DNA from: Helianthus annuus
Lineage: Eukaryota; Streptophyta; Magnoliopsida; Asterales; Asteraceae
Assembly (NCBI RefSeq): GCF_002127325.2
Contig: NC_035448.2
Location: 119,926,538 to 119,990,537 of the forward strand
DNA length: 64,000 nucleotides
Direction: 5' to 3'
Both the position numbers and the translations under genes were made by a program. The notes under the pieces are model-generated. The model saw only the letters and a program-made list of their open reading frames with translations, searched no databases and was not told where the DNA came from. This document shows, one piece after another, positions 20,652-33,600 of this stretch. Positions within the stretch are counted from its first letter, which is position 1. Each line of letters starts with the position of its first letter.

Positions 20652-22035
20652 TGATGACTGTCGTCAGAGTCAATCAAAAACCTAATTAAACTACGTAGAT
20701 AACGTAAGTAGGGTATCGCATCCACGGGGAATTTGTGGTTAGTGTTTAACTAGAGAATTATTATATATTAAAGAAAAGCAACTCCCACCCAGAATCCCGA
20801 TTGCAAGTTTAACACAAAATCCCGTTTACAGATTCATAACACCACATAGACATGGCCTTCAAATTAATGAATTTGATTAATTATTAGTGATAGTTTTTAA
20901 GATTCATCATACAACCTAATAACCCATTTAATTATACCAATTACCCACCAATTTACCAACCCATTAACAATGTAAGTATGTTTCCAATACGCTTGATAAA
21001 CGACAAACAATTCAAATATAATAAACGTTTCACAAAATCAACACAAGTGGTCAAGATTTACCAGTTAATAAGAATCAGAAAAACAAAGTTTAATGTGAAA
21101 ATCTAGAAATCAATCATCCGGGGAAAGTCACATAAGATAAAGGTAAAGTCCTCCAAGTTTCAGATTCTAAGTTCACACCAAACTCAGTTTAATCACTAAT
21201 TAGACACCACATAGACATGGTGCTGAAAAGTCGGTTAATTTAAATGGTAATAAAAAACAGGTCTTTGTCATCAGATCTTTTACAGTTCAATTACCCTATT
21301 TACTAATGTGAGTCAACCTACTATATATCACCCAACAAGCTACAAGGTTTTGTCATCAACCGAGCAAGTTGTAAATCAAGAACTCAAAACACATGCAAAC
21401 AGTTTAAATAAACCAACAAATTGTTTATACGACGTTGTCAATGTCAAAACAAATCCAAATATAAATGAACCTAAGAAAAGCGTTCAACCCTACAAACCGT
21501 TCACTTAAAGAAAGCCACCTAGCCTATCATGCCTTAAACCCTGTACAGTAGCCAAAAGACGGCTCCTGCCTCTTATAATATTGCCCTCGTTTCCTTTTTC
21601 CTTCCAACATTGGGCTTCCAAATCTTGTAATCTTAATGGCCCTATTTTGTCATGCACTTTTAAAAGCCCATTTAATTTGCTATGCTCTTGTTTTCTTTTC
21701 TTTTTAATTCAAGCATTTAACTCCAAGCCACCTAAAAATAATCAATCCATAAATTGCTTCATGTACATCAACGAATTCATGTAGTCTTGTTTCTTTATTT
21801 TGCACATTAAATTTATAGTCATTCTCAAGACTACTAATTTAGGTTATTATTTATAATGCTTAAGCATGGTACATGATTTAACCCATTAAAATTGATATAA
21901 TAACACCACTTTGATATATTTCTTTCATCACCCACAAAATATAAAAACCGATTAAACTAACATATTTTGTAACCTTATTGATGCATTTCTGTTATAATAA
22001 ATATGCAATAAAGTGTATTAAAAATGCACCGATCA
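20652..22035. mobile_element. Solo LTR (family S), copy A
   Basis: A 1384-bp unit begins TGATGACTGTCG and ends GCACCGATCA (TG...CA). It is flanked by the 5-bp TSD ATTAG (20647-20651 and 22036-22040) and sits inside a plastid-derived spacer, which proves the insertion boundaries. It has no terminal direct repeat or coding sequence, so a solo LTR is the best reading. It carries GTAGGGTATCGCATCCACGG near its left end and two ACATAGACATGG words, both features shared with the element at 60993-62723. Confidence 0.82.
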
Positions 22036-22040
22036 ATTAG

Positions 22041-22143
22041 GTTTTATCATTGTATGAACTGCATTGCTGATATTGACCCAAAAAAAGAAATGGTAGGTAC
22101 AACTAGGCCGTGAACAGCCAACCATCGCTCTGTAAAAATTGGA
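22041..22143 (-). pseudogene. psbF: Plastid psbF fragment, copy A, cut by E1
   Basis: The minus-strand frame reads ...[17 protein letters not shown] and [14 protein letters not shown], matching the cytochrome b559 beta subunit, and ends in a stop in place of the last Arg. The frame is intact as far as it goes, but the first ~7 codons are missing because the E1 LTR starts at 22144. In copy B (57685-57800) the N-terminal codons are present and a one-base deletion shifts the frame instead. Confidence 0.85.
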
Positions 22144-24525
22144 TGTAACGCCTCGCATTTCGCAACTTTCCGTTCTTACAAAGATTATATCGTAATTCTA
22201 TTTTCAGAAACTCGTCCCCTTGTAATAACATTTCGTTTCGAATTTTTTTATTATTAAATCCGAGACTTTGATCGTAACAAAATGGATCTTATATGAAATA
22301 CACGTTGCTTATCCGTACCTATTAACACATTCAAAACGTATGCCCAATCTATATGTAAAGGCATGTCAACTTGCAAACAACACAAATACGTAACCCGAAT
22401 CGTTCCTTGTGTGCAAATGCCTCACTTCATTCTCACGATGCATAATGGTATCCTCGTTTTAACACTTAAACATGATCTCTATTACATTGCTTAAATTACA
22501 TATACTTGTATTTGATAAATTCATACTTGCAACCATGTTAATACACACTTTTTGTTTAATTAAGACATGTTTCTTATACCTTTTTAAACTTGTGACATAT
22601 TACTTACATATTAGACCTCATAAATACATATCACACTCAACAAATATCTAGTTTTTTTTATTATGTATTTTAATATAACAATAAATAAAAAAAAGTAATA
22701 GAAAACGGATGGCAGGAACAACGATCAAGCTGCCAAACATGTTTTGATTATCTTTCCTTTATTATTCAAACACCTACTACATGATATTTTAAATAGTAGG
22801 TTAATGTATTTTACTATAACTTAATATAATATGTATAATACCATATCTAGATTGTCACAACAAAAATGAAAAGAAAAGTTTAGTGGCTGATTAACAGCCC
22901 ATGCGGCCAAACATGTATGAGTGTTTAATTGTTTTTTTTTATTGCTTAAACCCCAACTACTTATAATAAATGTCAGCCCAACTTAACCCTAATCCTCCCC
23001 CTATAAATACCACTTATAATCAGCCTCCCTACCACTTTTGCAACACTTAAACACTCTCAAAATCACTCCAAATCGCAGCTGGAATCTAAGGTTCGGACAG
23101 ATTGTCGCCTTCATACGAAAATGAGCATAACTTCTTCATTTCTTGTCCGATTTGGTCCATTCTTTTTCCTATGTGCTTGGATTGACCTTGGCTTCGATTT
23201 CATGGGTTTTTCACAGTAAATAAGTCCCTGAAACTCCGGCAAAAAGGCTTCAAAGTTCACTGTTCATTTCTGATTTCATCTAATCATTACTAAACTTGTT
23301 CAACTTGAGTCTAACTCATCTCAAACCTATGTCCTTATGCTTATAACCACTTCTATGGTTAGTTAGGCTTAAAAACAAGGTTGAGACATTCAAAATCAGA
23401 GGTTAAACCTCATATACATTCTGTTTTATTTAGGGTTTTTAACCCACAAGTCATGTTCAAGCTTCAAGCTTGATGAAGGTGTGATTATGGACCAACTTGG
23501 GTTGTCCATCATAGAATCCCCACATTACTTGATGATTTCTCATTGTATATAGTTGTTTCTTATTCTTATATTGATATTAATTCATGACCCTCCTTGTATG
23601 TTTTTACATCAAGTGTAGTGGTGAACCATAAGAGGTACCTAAATGGAAGCTTGTTCTTCCTACCTCCTACATGAATTCTATGACACAATAGAGGTACCTA
23701 AATGAAGATTTATCTTCTACCTCATGCTTGACTAATGGACTAAATAATACATATAATATTTATACATATATATACTATTCGAACCCTTGATGATGGACTT
23801 GTGTTCATTCGTCAAGATATTAGAATAACATTATCCAAGACATAAGACTTGTTATGATTCTAATGAGTTTATTACTCATGAAAACATTAACCCTTGAGGT
23901 TTCATAGTGTCAAGAACAAGTACTTGGTGTTAAAGGATGATTACTTTCGAATACCTATATTCTTGTGTTATAACTTCCTAAATCCCTACACGAACATATT
24001 CAACCTTCTAACCTCATCAACTTCGTCACATTGGATAATCGGAAAGGATATGCAAATTTTGTGAGTATACTCGCAACCCCTTTTTTATGTTTACCACTTT
24101 TTGGGGTGTAACATGTTTTACTATTAAAACTACACTTAAACTTATTCTTTATGCAATGCACAAAACAATCCTTATACATGAATACTATGTTATGATACTT
24201 GATGCTTACGTGGACTATACTTATGTGATATGTTTTAGTCATTAGCTCTCACGAGCCTCCCTTCGACATGTATAGCGCTATAGGAGTAACGCACCGCCCC
24301 CCTTAAACTTGGGTCATGTTGAATTAATTAAACTTCCTTGCGTAAACAGAGGTTGGCTAGAAATATTGCATGCCACGTTAGGTTGATCTCGTATAAAATA
24401 AGTTGCCATGTGGATTTGTTTTAAACTTTTATACTTATACTTATACTTATGCTTAAACTTGTATACTCGCCTTTGCTTTTGCATTGAATTGTATTTTAAA
24501 CATGTTACAGGTTGATGATGACGAT
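22144..24525. mobile_element. E1 5' LTR, first part (interrupted by E2)
   Basis: It starts TGTAACGCCTCGCATTT. The 3' LTR copy starts at 52655 and is nearly identical (about 15-20 differences over 2.4 kb by eye). The LTR resumes after E2 at 45900 and ends GGGGTGTGACA at 46158, so its own length is about 2.6 kb. A TATAAATA promoter element lies at 23002-23009. The left flank is TTGGA of psbF; the matching right-hand flank has been lost. E2 sits 3' of ACGAT (24521-24525). Confidence 0.85.
23002..23009 (+). promoter_or_regulatory. TATA box of E1 LTR
   Basis: TATAAATA after a CCTCCCCC stretch, conserved in the 3' LTR at 53514-53521. Its position inside the LTR fits the U3/R boundary. Confidence 0.55.
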
Positions 24526-26218
24526 TGATGTGTGTAAAATGCAACATATAAATCACATCAATTAAGGCATAAAACTAACCCTTTTTAAGTACTAATGTTG
24601 GAAAAAGAGTGTTTTTGTCTTCCTTTTGTATTTTCAGGATGAAATGAGCTCAAAATCACAAAAGAAGCAAAAAAGACAACTAATTCTAGCATAAATACAA
24701 GAAAAGGAACAAAAGTAGACTGCCCGGACCCTCAACGGCACCTCCCAAGGCAAAGAAGAGAAAACAGAGACTGAACACGCCCCATGTCCAGCGAACACGA
24801 GGGCGTGCCCAGGAAGCAGCAGAAAAGACAAACCAGTAGAAGCTTCCATTGCCCACCACGGGGTCGTGTCCAGCGGGCACGGGGGCGTGGTGAAAGTACA
24901 GCAGGCGCATTAATTGTAATTGCGAATTACAATTAATGAAGAGAGAGAATGTCAGACGGGCACGGGGGCGTGTCCAGCGGACACGGGGCCGTGCCCAGCC
25001 TTCTGTTCAGCCTATAAATAGGGGTGCTTGGCTTCATTCCATTTCATCCCTTGGCACACCACCTCTCTCACACTTCATCCACCACCCACCACCACCATAA
25101 CACCATCATCCACCACCATCATCCATTGTCCATCGTAGAGTGTGTGAGTCGTCTCGGGATCCAAGATTGATCGTAAGAGTTCTTGACAATCAAGGCCATG
25201 TTTGCCTAAGTCTCTTACATCACTTGGTGAAGACAAGTGTTTAGTATAATACTTTTTATTTTTAATATTTTGCACTTTTTATTTGGTTTTGTATTAATGA
25301 CTTTAATAACTAGTTACTTATGTTGAAGGTGATCTTTTCTTATCGTTTGTCCGTGGTGTCTTGGCGTTATTTTACTGTCTATATAAAATAAAAGATTTTC
25401 ACCATTCATATCTCCACGGTCTATATGGAGGTATGTTGGCTACCTGGTCGGGGGTTAAGGGAACGGTTTGGTAAGGGTCTTGCCCTTGTTCAACGTTTAG
25501 AGGTCCTGCTTGGGACCTGGGTCAAATTTAGTAGGATCTCCTTCAATGCCCATAGGTATTGGATGGCGGGGATCCAAACTCTTTGACCCCCTAAGTTAAC
25601 TACTATTAATACTATAACCCGGCTATTTAGGACTGTATCCCTGCTGACTCAGACTACTTAGCCGAGGGTAACGTCACCGCCGAAAGCGGGGCCTACCATA
25701 ATTTGCATTAATAACTTAATTCATTATCTTTCAATAATCCGACCCTTTAGGATTGTATCCTTGCTGACTCAAACTACTGGGTTGAGGGTAACGTCGCCTT
25801 CAAAAGAGGGGCCTACTACAATAACTAAGATAATCTCTTAAACAAGTGCAAAAGTGCGAAAATAATCAAAGGTTATACTAACACACGTGTCGGATCCAAG
25901 TGATTCATCTTGTCTATCTGTTTTTATTTTATTTTATTTTTCAGCATTTAGTTAGTTTTTATTTTTCTTAGTTTAAAACATTTTTCTCACTTTTTTTGAT
26001 TTGGTTAGACGTTGAGGATAAACCGGTATTAAAAGCTCTTGTGTCCTTGGACGACCTCGGTATCTTACTAACACTATACTACGTCCACGATGGGTGCACT
26101 TGCCCATATGTGTGTTTAGTGTTAGTAAATATCGTGTTTTATAAATTTAAAACTTGGCTAAAAGTGTAAAAAGGGGCTTAAATACTCATCAAAAATATAT
26201 TACACTACGCACGCATCA
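24526..26218 (+). repeat. E2 5' LTR
   Basis: A 1693-bp terminal repeat matching 44205-45899. It contains a TATAAATA box (25013-25020), three paired GC-rich palindromes upstream of it (about 24768-24812, 24855-24892, 24955-25000), a CCACCACCATCATCC-type tract downstream, and two copies of a block with GGATTGTATCCTTGCTGAC or a close variant (about 25620-25695 and 25735-25815). Confidence 0.88.
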
Positions 26219-26250
26219 AGTTTTTGGCGCCGCTGCCGGGGACACAAGGA
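26219..26250 (+). promoter_or_regulatory. E2 primer-binding-site region
   Basis: Directly after the LTR end lies TTTTTGGCGCCGCTGCCGGG and then GACAC. This motif follows the 5' LTR in Athila/Tat-type elements and pairs with a host tRNA 3' end; which tRNA I cannot confirm here. Confidence 0.65.
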
Positions 26251-26351
26251 TTTTAAGAAAGCTTAAAATCGACGGCCTAATCAGTTTTTCAAAACCTTTT
26301 TAAAACGCGCGCACATTTTTCTGCATTTTAGTTTAGTTTGCATTTACAGTA

Positions 26352-26552
26352 GCCTGAACACGGGGCCGTGCTCGCTGAACACGCCCCCGTGCTGCATATT
26401 TTTAGAGTAGATACCCAGATACAGAGTCTGAACACGGGGTCGTGCTCGCTGAACACGCCCCCGTGCTCAACGTGACCAGTAACTTTAATTAAAACGCCCA
26501 GATACAGACCCTGAACACGGGGCCGTGTTCACTCAACACGGGGCCGTGTCCA
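26352..26552. repeat. Three paired GC-rich palindromes in the E2 leader
   Basis: Dimers sit at 26352-26394, 26427-26466 and 26511-26552. Each has two modules of the type ACACGGGGCCGTGT or ACACGCCCCCGTGT, separated by a short CGCTG-like spacer. Each module can self-pair (ACACG with CGTGT). They lie between the LTR and the first ORF. Further dimers lie at 40519-40560, 41071-41113, 42640-42678, 42724-42762 and 42794-42832, and in both LTRs. Confidence 0.8.
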
Positions 26553-26611
26553 GCTTCTGTTTCCGTCTTATTTTTGTTTTCTGGTCCCGAGACTCAGTTG
26601 TGGTCTGTTGA

Positions 26612-27764
26612 GTGATTCTTATGGATCAATACTCAAGAGGTTACAACTACACCTATGATGAGGATGATTATAGGGGTAATTATTGCACTAATTGTCGTAA
26701 CGCACGCTCGGTTCAATATAATAACTCATATCAACCATCCAATTCATACAACCATTATGAGGAGCCCAGGTACGAGCCATCAACTTCATACACATCCTAT
26801 GAAGACCAAAGGTATGAACCTCCTCTCTCATACTCATATTTTGATGAACCAAGGTACGAGCCTTCATACTCATACTTTGAAGACTCAAGATATAAACCCC
26901 CACCTTCATACTCTTATTATGAGGAACCATGGCATGAACAACCCACCTCATATGAGTACTATGAAGAACAAAGTTTCGACCCTTATCCATCATATACTTA
27001 CAATGAAGAACAATGGTGTGAACCATCTACTTCATATGAGTACTATGAGGAGCCAAGGATCGAACAACCGGATTCAAGCTTTGAGGATCCAAATTCTTTT
27101 TCTCTCACCGAAGTGACCAATAGGATATTAGAACACATTAAAACTATCGAACGTTACATGAAAGAATCTCGCGCAAGGGAAGAGGAATCCCGCGCAAGAG
27201 AAGAATTAAAAAATGATAATAACGTAGAGATAGTTGAAAATGTAAAAATGGAAGAACAAGAAAGTGAAAAACCGACACATGAGTTAAACAACGAAAGAGG
27301 TGAGGTCGATAACGCTAAAATTCATGAAGAGTCTAATTTTGAAGAAATTAATCTCTTGTCACCTACTTTCGAAAATCATTGTTTAGTAACCCCTCATGCT
27401 AAGTTTTTAAAAGAGTTAAACACTAGTGCTAAAATCAAAGAAATAGTGAGTGTTAAGTTAACTAATGATCAAACCTCGCTAATAAAAGAAGATCCTTTTG
27501 AAATTAACATTACACCGGTTCCATGTTTCTTTCAAAATTCCTTTATTAGTAATATCACCATTGATAAAGATCTTTGTGTTAACATAATGCCTAACTACAT
27601 TTTTGAAAAATTAAGTATTAGTGATTTTACTCCACTTCAAATTCCCATTTTTCTATCCGATCGAAAAGTAATGAAATCAATCGGTGTAGTTGAAGATGTT
27701 TTGGTTCAAACAAATCAAATGGTAATCCCAACCGACTTCGTCATCCTAGATGACGCTCCTCTAG
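26612..27764 (+). CDS. E2 first ORF: Tyr-rich N-terminus plus protease-like end, cut by E3
   Basis: A frame of about 384 codons that runs into the E3 LTR. Residues 1-155 are made of degenerate repeats of the type YEEPRYEPSTSY, with a CTNC pair near residue 28. A charged coiled-coil-like part follows (about 165-240, with ESRAREEESRAREE). The end (about 270-384) resembles the protease region of Athila polyproteins. Where the D-(S/T/L)-G active-site motif should fall it reads DLCVNIMP, so the catalytic glycine is missing. I see no capsid-type gag domain and no CCHC knuckle. Translation leaves E2 at 27765 and stops one codon into E3. The frame would be continuous with the pol frame downstream of E3, so the break is due to E3. 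Confidence 0.75.
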
Positions 27765-30299
27765 TGTGACAACTCGAATTTCCAAGATTCTATTTCGTAT
27801 TTATTGCACGTTCTTGTATTATTTAGTTGATTGATTTCACAGTTAGTTGTTATGAAATTGTATATGTTTTGAGACAATGAAGTGTGTTGTGTGACTTTGC
27901 GTGGTTGTTTGTTAATTGTGATAGACTTGTCAAATATGTGAACTTGGTGGTGAAACTGTGAAATTGATTGAGATGGTGTACCTTTGTAAAATAGAATAAT
28001 TGAGGGTGTGAAGAGTTATTAGTGAAAACTTAATTATACTTAACCCTAATCTCCTTTTCACTAATCATTCTCTCAAAATCAAAACACGTATTTGTAACTC
28101 TCTAATCCTCTAGCAAGCATCATCACCATCATCATTGGCACAAGATAATCATCACACTTGATTCCTCTTTCTCTAGAATCATTCAAGGTAATTGTGTAAT
28201 CATTGTTAATTGATTGTTGATTGTATCAAATCTTGATTATGTGTTTCATAAAAACCCTAATTCTTTATGTGATAGTTATGAGCTTTGATTGATTCCTGTT
28301 TATTCTGATTTATTATGAAATGATTATGGTTGTATGATTGATCGACTGCCTAATGCCAATCCGTTTGATGTGATGAGCATGTGAATCGTTTAATTGATTT
28401 CTGTTGTGAACGTATGAAGTAGGGTTGATTGTATGAACATCAGAACGTAACTGCTTTGATCTTGTTGAGTATGTGGAATGTTTGGAATGCACGCATAGTT
28501 GAATGTCTGAGTTTATTTATAAAACATGTGTCTGAGCTTATTGATTAACACATGACCGAGTTTGTATGCTTATTAACATGATCCGAGTTTCTTGATTTAT
28601 AATGGCCCGAGTTTAATAAAGTCAAATGGTCCGAGTAATGTGTTTGGACCGAGTTTATGTAATGTGTTTGGACCGAGTTTATGAAGTAAAAGTGGACCGA
28701 GTTTATAAATCCCCCATGTCCGAGTTTATTGATAATTGAATGTCCGAGTTTATTGATAATTGAATGTCCGAGTTTATTGAATGATTAAAGGGGTCCGAGT
28801 TTAATGGATCACCTTTGATCCGAGTTTAATGGATCACCTTTGATCCGAGTTTAGTGGATCACCTTGGGTCCGAGTTTAATGGATCACCTTGGATCCGAGT
28901 TTAATAGATTAATGGTGGACTGAGATTAATATGCTCACCCATGTCCGAATTAATATGAGAATCTATGTCTGAGTTTGTATGTTGATCTCATGACCGAGTT
29001 TGTATGATATATCATGTGTTATCCGAGTTTTGAACAGGGGAGACCCCCCCCCACACTTGTCTGATGTGTAATTGTCTGATGTTGTGTGATTGTTCTGATG
29101 ATCGAATACTGAATGATATATATACATATATATATACGGTTTCATGATATGCATGCAGTAAACGATTATAATAAACTGCTAATAATCAATAACGAATTTG
29201 ATGATGATGAACACACGACTTGAATAATGTTGTCTGAACTTTATAAGTGACGTGTAACTTGAGTTTAGGACAAACAGTTAAAGCTTACTGCATGTACTAT
29301 ATGTGACTATATGCTATTGAATGGTACTACATGATCTTATATGTGCGAACAATTCTTATCATCTCATCCTGTACACAACCCTCACACAGATCACAACTGT
29401 TTAGACATAAGTAACATGTAAACCCTACTTGAATGTAACACTTACATTGAATCACGTGCAATGCATCCTAGGTCGTGTGTAGCGGACCTATACATTTAAC
29501 TAACCCCAGAAGCAATAACATACCGAGCAAACCAAGGTGAGTTCACACAGCCAAGGCATGGGGTTCCCAGGGTGGGAATGGGGTTGATTATTTACTGGTA
29601 CTTATCTATACTGGAACGTAGTGAAGTGATTTGATGAACTATTGTACCTACGCAGCTGATAGAACTACGACTAGACTAGTAACACTTATTGAACTAATCT
29701 TCGCACACCTGCCAAGGGTTGGCCGCGATATTATGACTGACTTCGCACACCTGCCTTTGGAAGGCCGCGAACTGAACTTACTAATCTTCGCACACCAGCC
29801 TGGTAGGCCGCGATACAGATAAACCTAGTCTAGAATACTCGGGATGAACATCCCCTAATACCTTCGCATACCTGCCTGGGAGGCCGCGATGGAAACTAAT
29901 ACGATACACGACATAACGAACGAACATACTACTACTCACACTGTACTATTACTGAACTGTTAACTGTGAACTCGCTCAACTAGTTTGTTGATCCTCTGTT
30001 ACATGCCTTGCAGGTCGTTAGATATTTATGGAGCTTGCACAGGGAGGAGCAGGTCGTTGTGGAGCATGGATTATGTTTTGAACTTATTGAACTTATGTTA
30101 CACATTTGGGCTTTCGTACTTATGCTTCCGCTATACTTATAAATTATGATTATGTTTTGAACACCTATCATATTGAATGATTGGTTTACATTTATTATAT
30201 TTGATATTACTTACATGTTCGATATGACTGGTGGCTTGATCCTGGTCAGTCACGCTCCCAAGCGGTGATACTCCGCAGGTGGATTTTGGGGGTGTGACA
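27765..30299 (+). repeat. E3 5' LTR
   Basis: A 2535-bp LTR. It contains a long array of degenerate units built on TCCGAGTTTA (about 28500-29030, some 25 copies) and four spaced copies of TTCGCACACCTGCC...GGCCGCGA (29698-29895). A CCCCCCCC run at about 29045 differs in length from the 3' LTR. Confidence 0.9.
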
Positions 30300-30316
30300 G
30301 ATTGGTATCAGAGCCA
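30300..30316 (+). promoter_or_regulatory. E3 primer-binding site (initiator tRNA-Met type)
   Basis: GATTGGTATCAGAGCCA immediately after the LTR. TGGTATCAGAGC is the standard complement of the plant initiator tRNA-Met 3' end. The same sequence follows the E1 5' LTR at 46159. Confidence 0.8.
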
Positions 30317-30619
30317 TTGGTTATAGAGAACTTGGTTTTAATACGGGAAAACGTTTTTATTAAAACCAGACTATAACCAGAACAGTGCTCTCAACGATCC
30401 ACAACGACGCTTCGCTCCACGTGCAAGACTCGACATCCTAGGTAATAGGGTTTATGTTTATTACCTGCTTGCTAGAACTGCATAGAACTTTGCTCGTAGT
30501 ATGCTTACATTACTTTGCTCACTACTTGTTACTGCTTGAGAACACCTATATGCCTACACTTTTCTGTCATCGCACTACTCGCGAACCATTTATACTTATG
30601 CTACCTTTACTGTTCGATC

Positions 30620-33600
30620 ATGTCTGGACGTGTTGACATGACTCAAGCCCAGTTGACGGCTCTTATTAACGAACAAGTTGCTGCGGCACTTGCAGCCGCA
30701 CAAGCAGGAAGTATAACCTACTATTCCGGACCTATCCTAGGATGTTAGATCCTACTCTCGTGACCCAACTCTCACGCTTAACCTTGACCTATCTTTCTCG
30801 CGCAACGGGTCGGAACGCATAGCAACCTGTCTGCACATTCAAGAACTTCATGGACAGTCGTCCAAGCACATTCAGTGGCACGAAAGGAGTAGTGGGACTA
30901 CTCCATTGGTTTGAGAAGCTCGAGTCGGTATTCGAGATGTGTGAATGCCCTAAGGCTCGCAGGGTCAAGTACGCCACTGTTACGTTGGAAGGAATCGCGC
31001 TAACCTGGTGGAACGCGCAAGTTCAGATATTAGGGCTGGCAGCTGCTAACGCCACCCCTGGGAATGATTTCAAAGAACGCATTAAAAGGGAATACCACAC
31101 GCGTGATGTCGTCCACAAGTTGGAAGTGGAGCTTTACCATTTGAAAATGACAGGGTCAGGAATTGATGCTTATACGAAACGGTCGAACGAACTGGCCACC
31201 TTGTGTCCAACCATGGTGGACCCTCCAAGCAAGCGTATCGAATTGTACCTCAAGGGTCCAGCCTCAGAAATTCAGAGCCATGCTACATCGGCCAACCTCG
31301 ACAATATCCAAGACATTCAGTGTCTTGCTCATCGCTTCACGGATCAGGCAGTGGAACAGAACAGGCTGCCTAGTTATATCAGCGCTATTACTACCGCTAC
31401 CGCTACCACTTCTGCTACTCCCGCTACTCCTAGTGACAACAAGCGGGAAAGGGATGGGTATTCCAGCAAGGGTTCAGCTACCGTTCGGTCTCAAGCACAG
31501 CAGCAACAGCAAGCAGAAATCTTATGCAAAGAAAAGATTGTTCGCATTCCTGGTTCTAGTCAAGAACCTCTCGAAGTTCAAAGCGACAAGAGTGGTGCTG
31601 TGGTTGGCATCACCTATTTCTTGAAGGCTCAGAAATGTTTGCGGAAGGGCCACACCGCAATTTTGGCTCTCGTTACTGACGCATCAGCGAAAGAAAAGAA
31701 GTTGGAAGACCATCCAGTTGTACGCGACTTTTCTCAGGTGTTTCCTAAAGATTTACCTGGTCTACCGCCTCATCGTCAGGATGAATTTCAAATCGAGCTC
31801 GCTCCATATCGCTTAGCTCCACCAGAATCGGAAGAACTATCGACGCAGCTACAAGAAATCTTGGATAAGGGATTTATCCGACCTATCTCTTCGCCTTGGG
31901 GAGCTACAAAAACTATTGGATACCAATTATCGGTGAAGAAGAAGGATGGCACCTTCAGGATGTGAAATTGATTACCGTGAACCGAACAAGGTCAAGGTGA
32001 AGAACCGTTATCCTCTTCCACGCATTGACGACTTATTCGACCAGTTGCAAAGGTCGAGTTACTACTCCAAGGTTGATCTAAGGTCTGGTTATATCAGCTG
32101 AGAGTCCGGGATGAGGACGTCTCCAAAACTGCATTCAGAACTCGCTACGGCCACTACGAGTTTCTTGTCATGCCATTTGGGCTTACGAACGCGCCTGCAG
32201 TCTTCATGGATCTTATGAACAGGGTGTGTAAACCCTATCTAGACAAGTTCGTTATCGTTTTCATCGACGACATCTTGATTTACTCCAAGAGTCAGGAGGA
32301 GCACGAGCAGCATTTGCGTCTTATTTTGGAACTTCTTCGAAAGGAGCAACTGTACGCCAAGTTTTCAAAATGCGACTTCTGGCTTCGTGAAGTCCACTTC
32401 TTAGGCCATGTGGTAAACAAGGATGGGATTCATGTCGATCCATCCAAGGTTGATTCGATCAGAAACTAGCCTGCACCGCGTACACCGACTGAAATACGCC
32501 AATTCTTGGGTTTGGCGGGTTACTACAGGCGATTTATCAAAGACTTCTCCAAGATCGCGCAGCCGCTTACTATGCTGACACAGAAAGGTGTCACCTACCG
32601 TTGGGGAGATTCCCAAGAGACCGCTTTCCAGTACTTAAAGGATAGGCTTTGCAGCGCACCTATTCTCTCATTGCCAGAGGGCACAGATGACTTCGTGGTT
32701 TATTGTGACGCATCGATACAGGGGCTTGGTTGCGTATTGATGCAGCGTGATAAGGTTATTGCCTACGCTTCGCGGCAACTCAAGATTCATGAACGGAACT
32801 ACACGACGCACGATTTAGAGCTGGGAGCTGTTGTTTTCGTGCTTAAGATATGGCGACACTACCTGTACGGTACCAGGTGCACGATTTACACCGATCACAG
32901 GAGTCTCGAGCATATTCTTAAGCAAAAGGATTTGAATATGCGTCAACGGAGATGGGTTGAACTTCTGAACGACTATGAATGCGCCATCAAGTATCATCCA
33001 GGCAAGGCCAATGTTGTGGCTGACGCCCTCAGTCGGAAAGACACTCTACCTAAGCGCGTGCGAGCGCTACAGCTTACCATTCAGTCCAGTCTTCCTGCAC
33101 AGATACGAGCTGCTCAGATAGAAGCACTAAAACCCGAGAACGTCAAGGCTGAAGCCTTACGTGGTTCAAGGCAACGAATGGAACAAAAGGAAGACGGCGC
33201 CTACTATGTAACGAGGCGTATTTGGGTCCCACTTTATGGCGGTTTACGCGAACTTGTGATGGATGAAGCACACAAGTCTCGCTACTCGGTACATTCAGGG
33301 TCGGATAAAATGTACCACGACATTAGAACTACATATTGGTGGCCTAGCATGAAGGCCCACATTACAAATGATTGGCTTGTGCGAGAGTCAAGACAGAGTA
33401 CCAGAAACCCTCAGACTACTTCAACAACCCAGGATACCACAGTGGAAATGGGAAGAAATTTCCATCGATTTCGTTACAGGCCTACCCAGATCCCAGCGTG
33501 GGAAAGATACTATATGAGTGATCGTGGATCGACTCACCAAGTCTGCACACTTCCTGGCTATAAAGGAAACAGATAAGTTCTCAACTCTCGCAGACATCTA

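Noticed and set aside
24634..25275. Minus-strand frames in the E2 LTR (repeated at 44264-44953)
   Set aside because: They are identical in both LTRs and overlie the palindromes and promoter; no coding evidence.
28500..29030. CRISPR-like regular repeat array
   Set aside because: Units are variable in length and sequence and lie inside an LTR of a plant retrotransposon.
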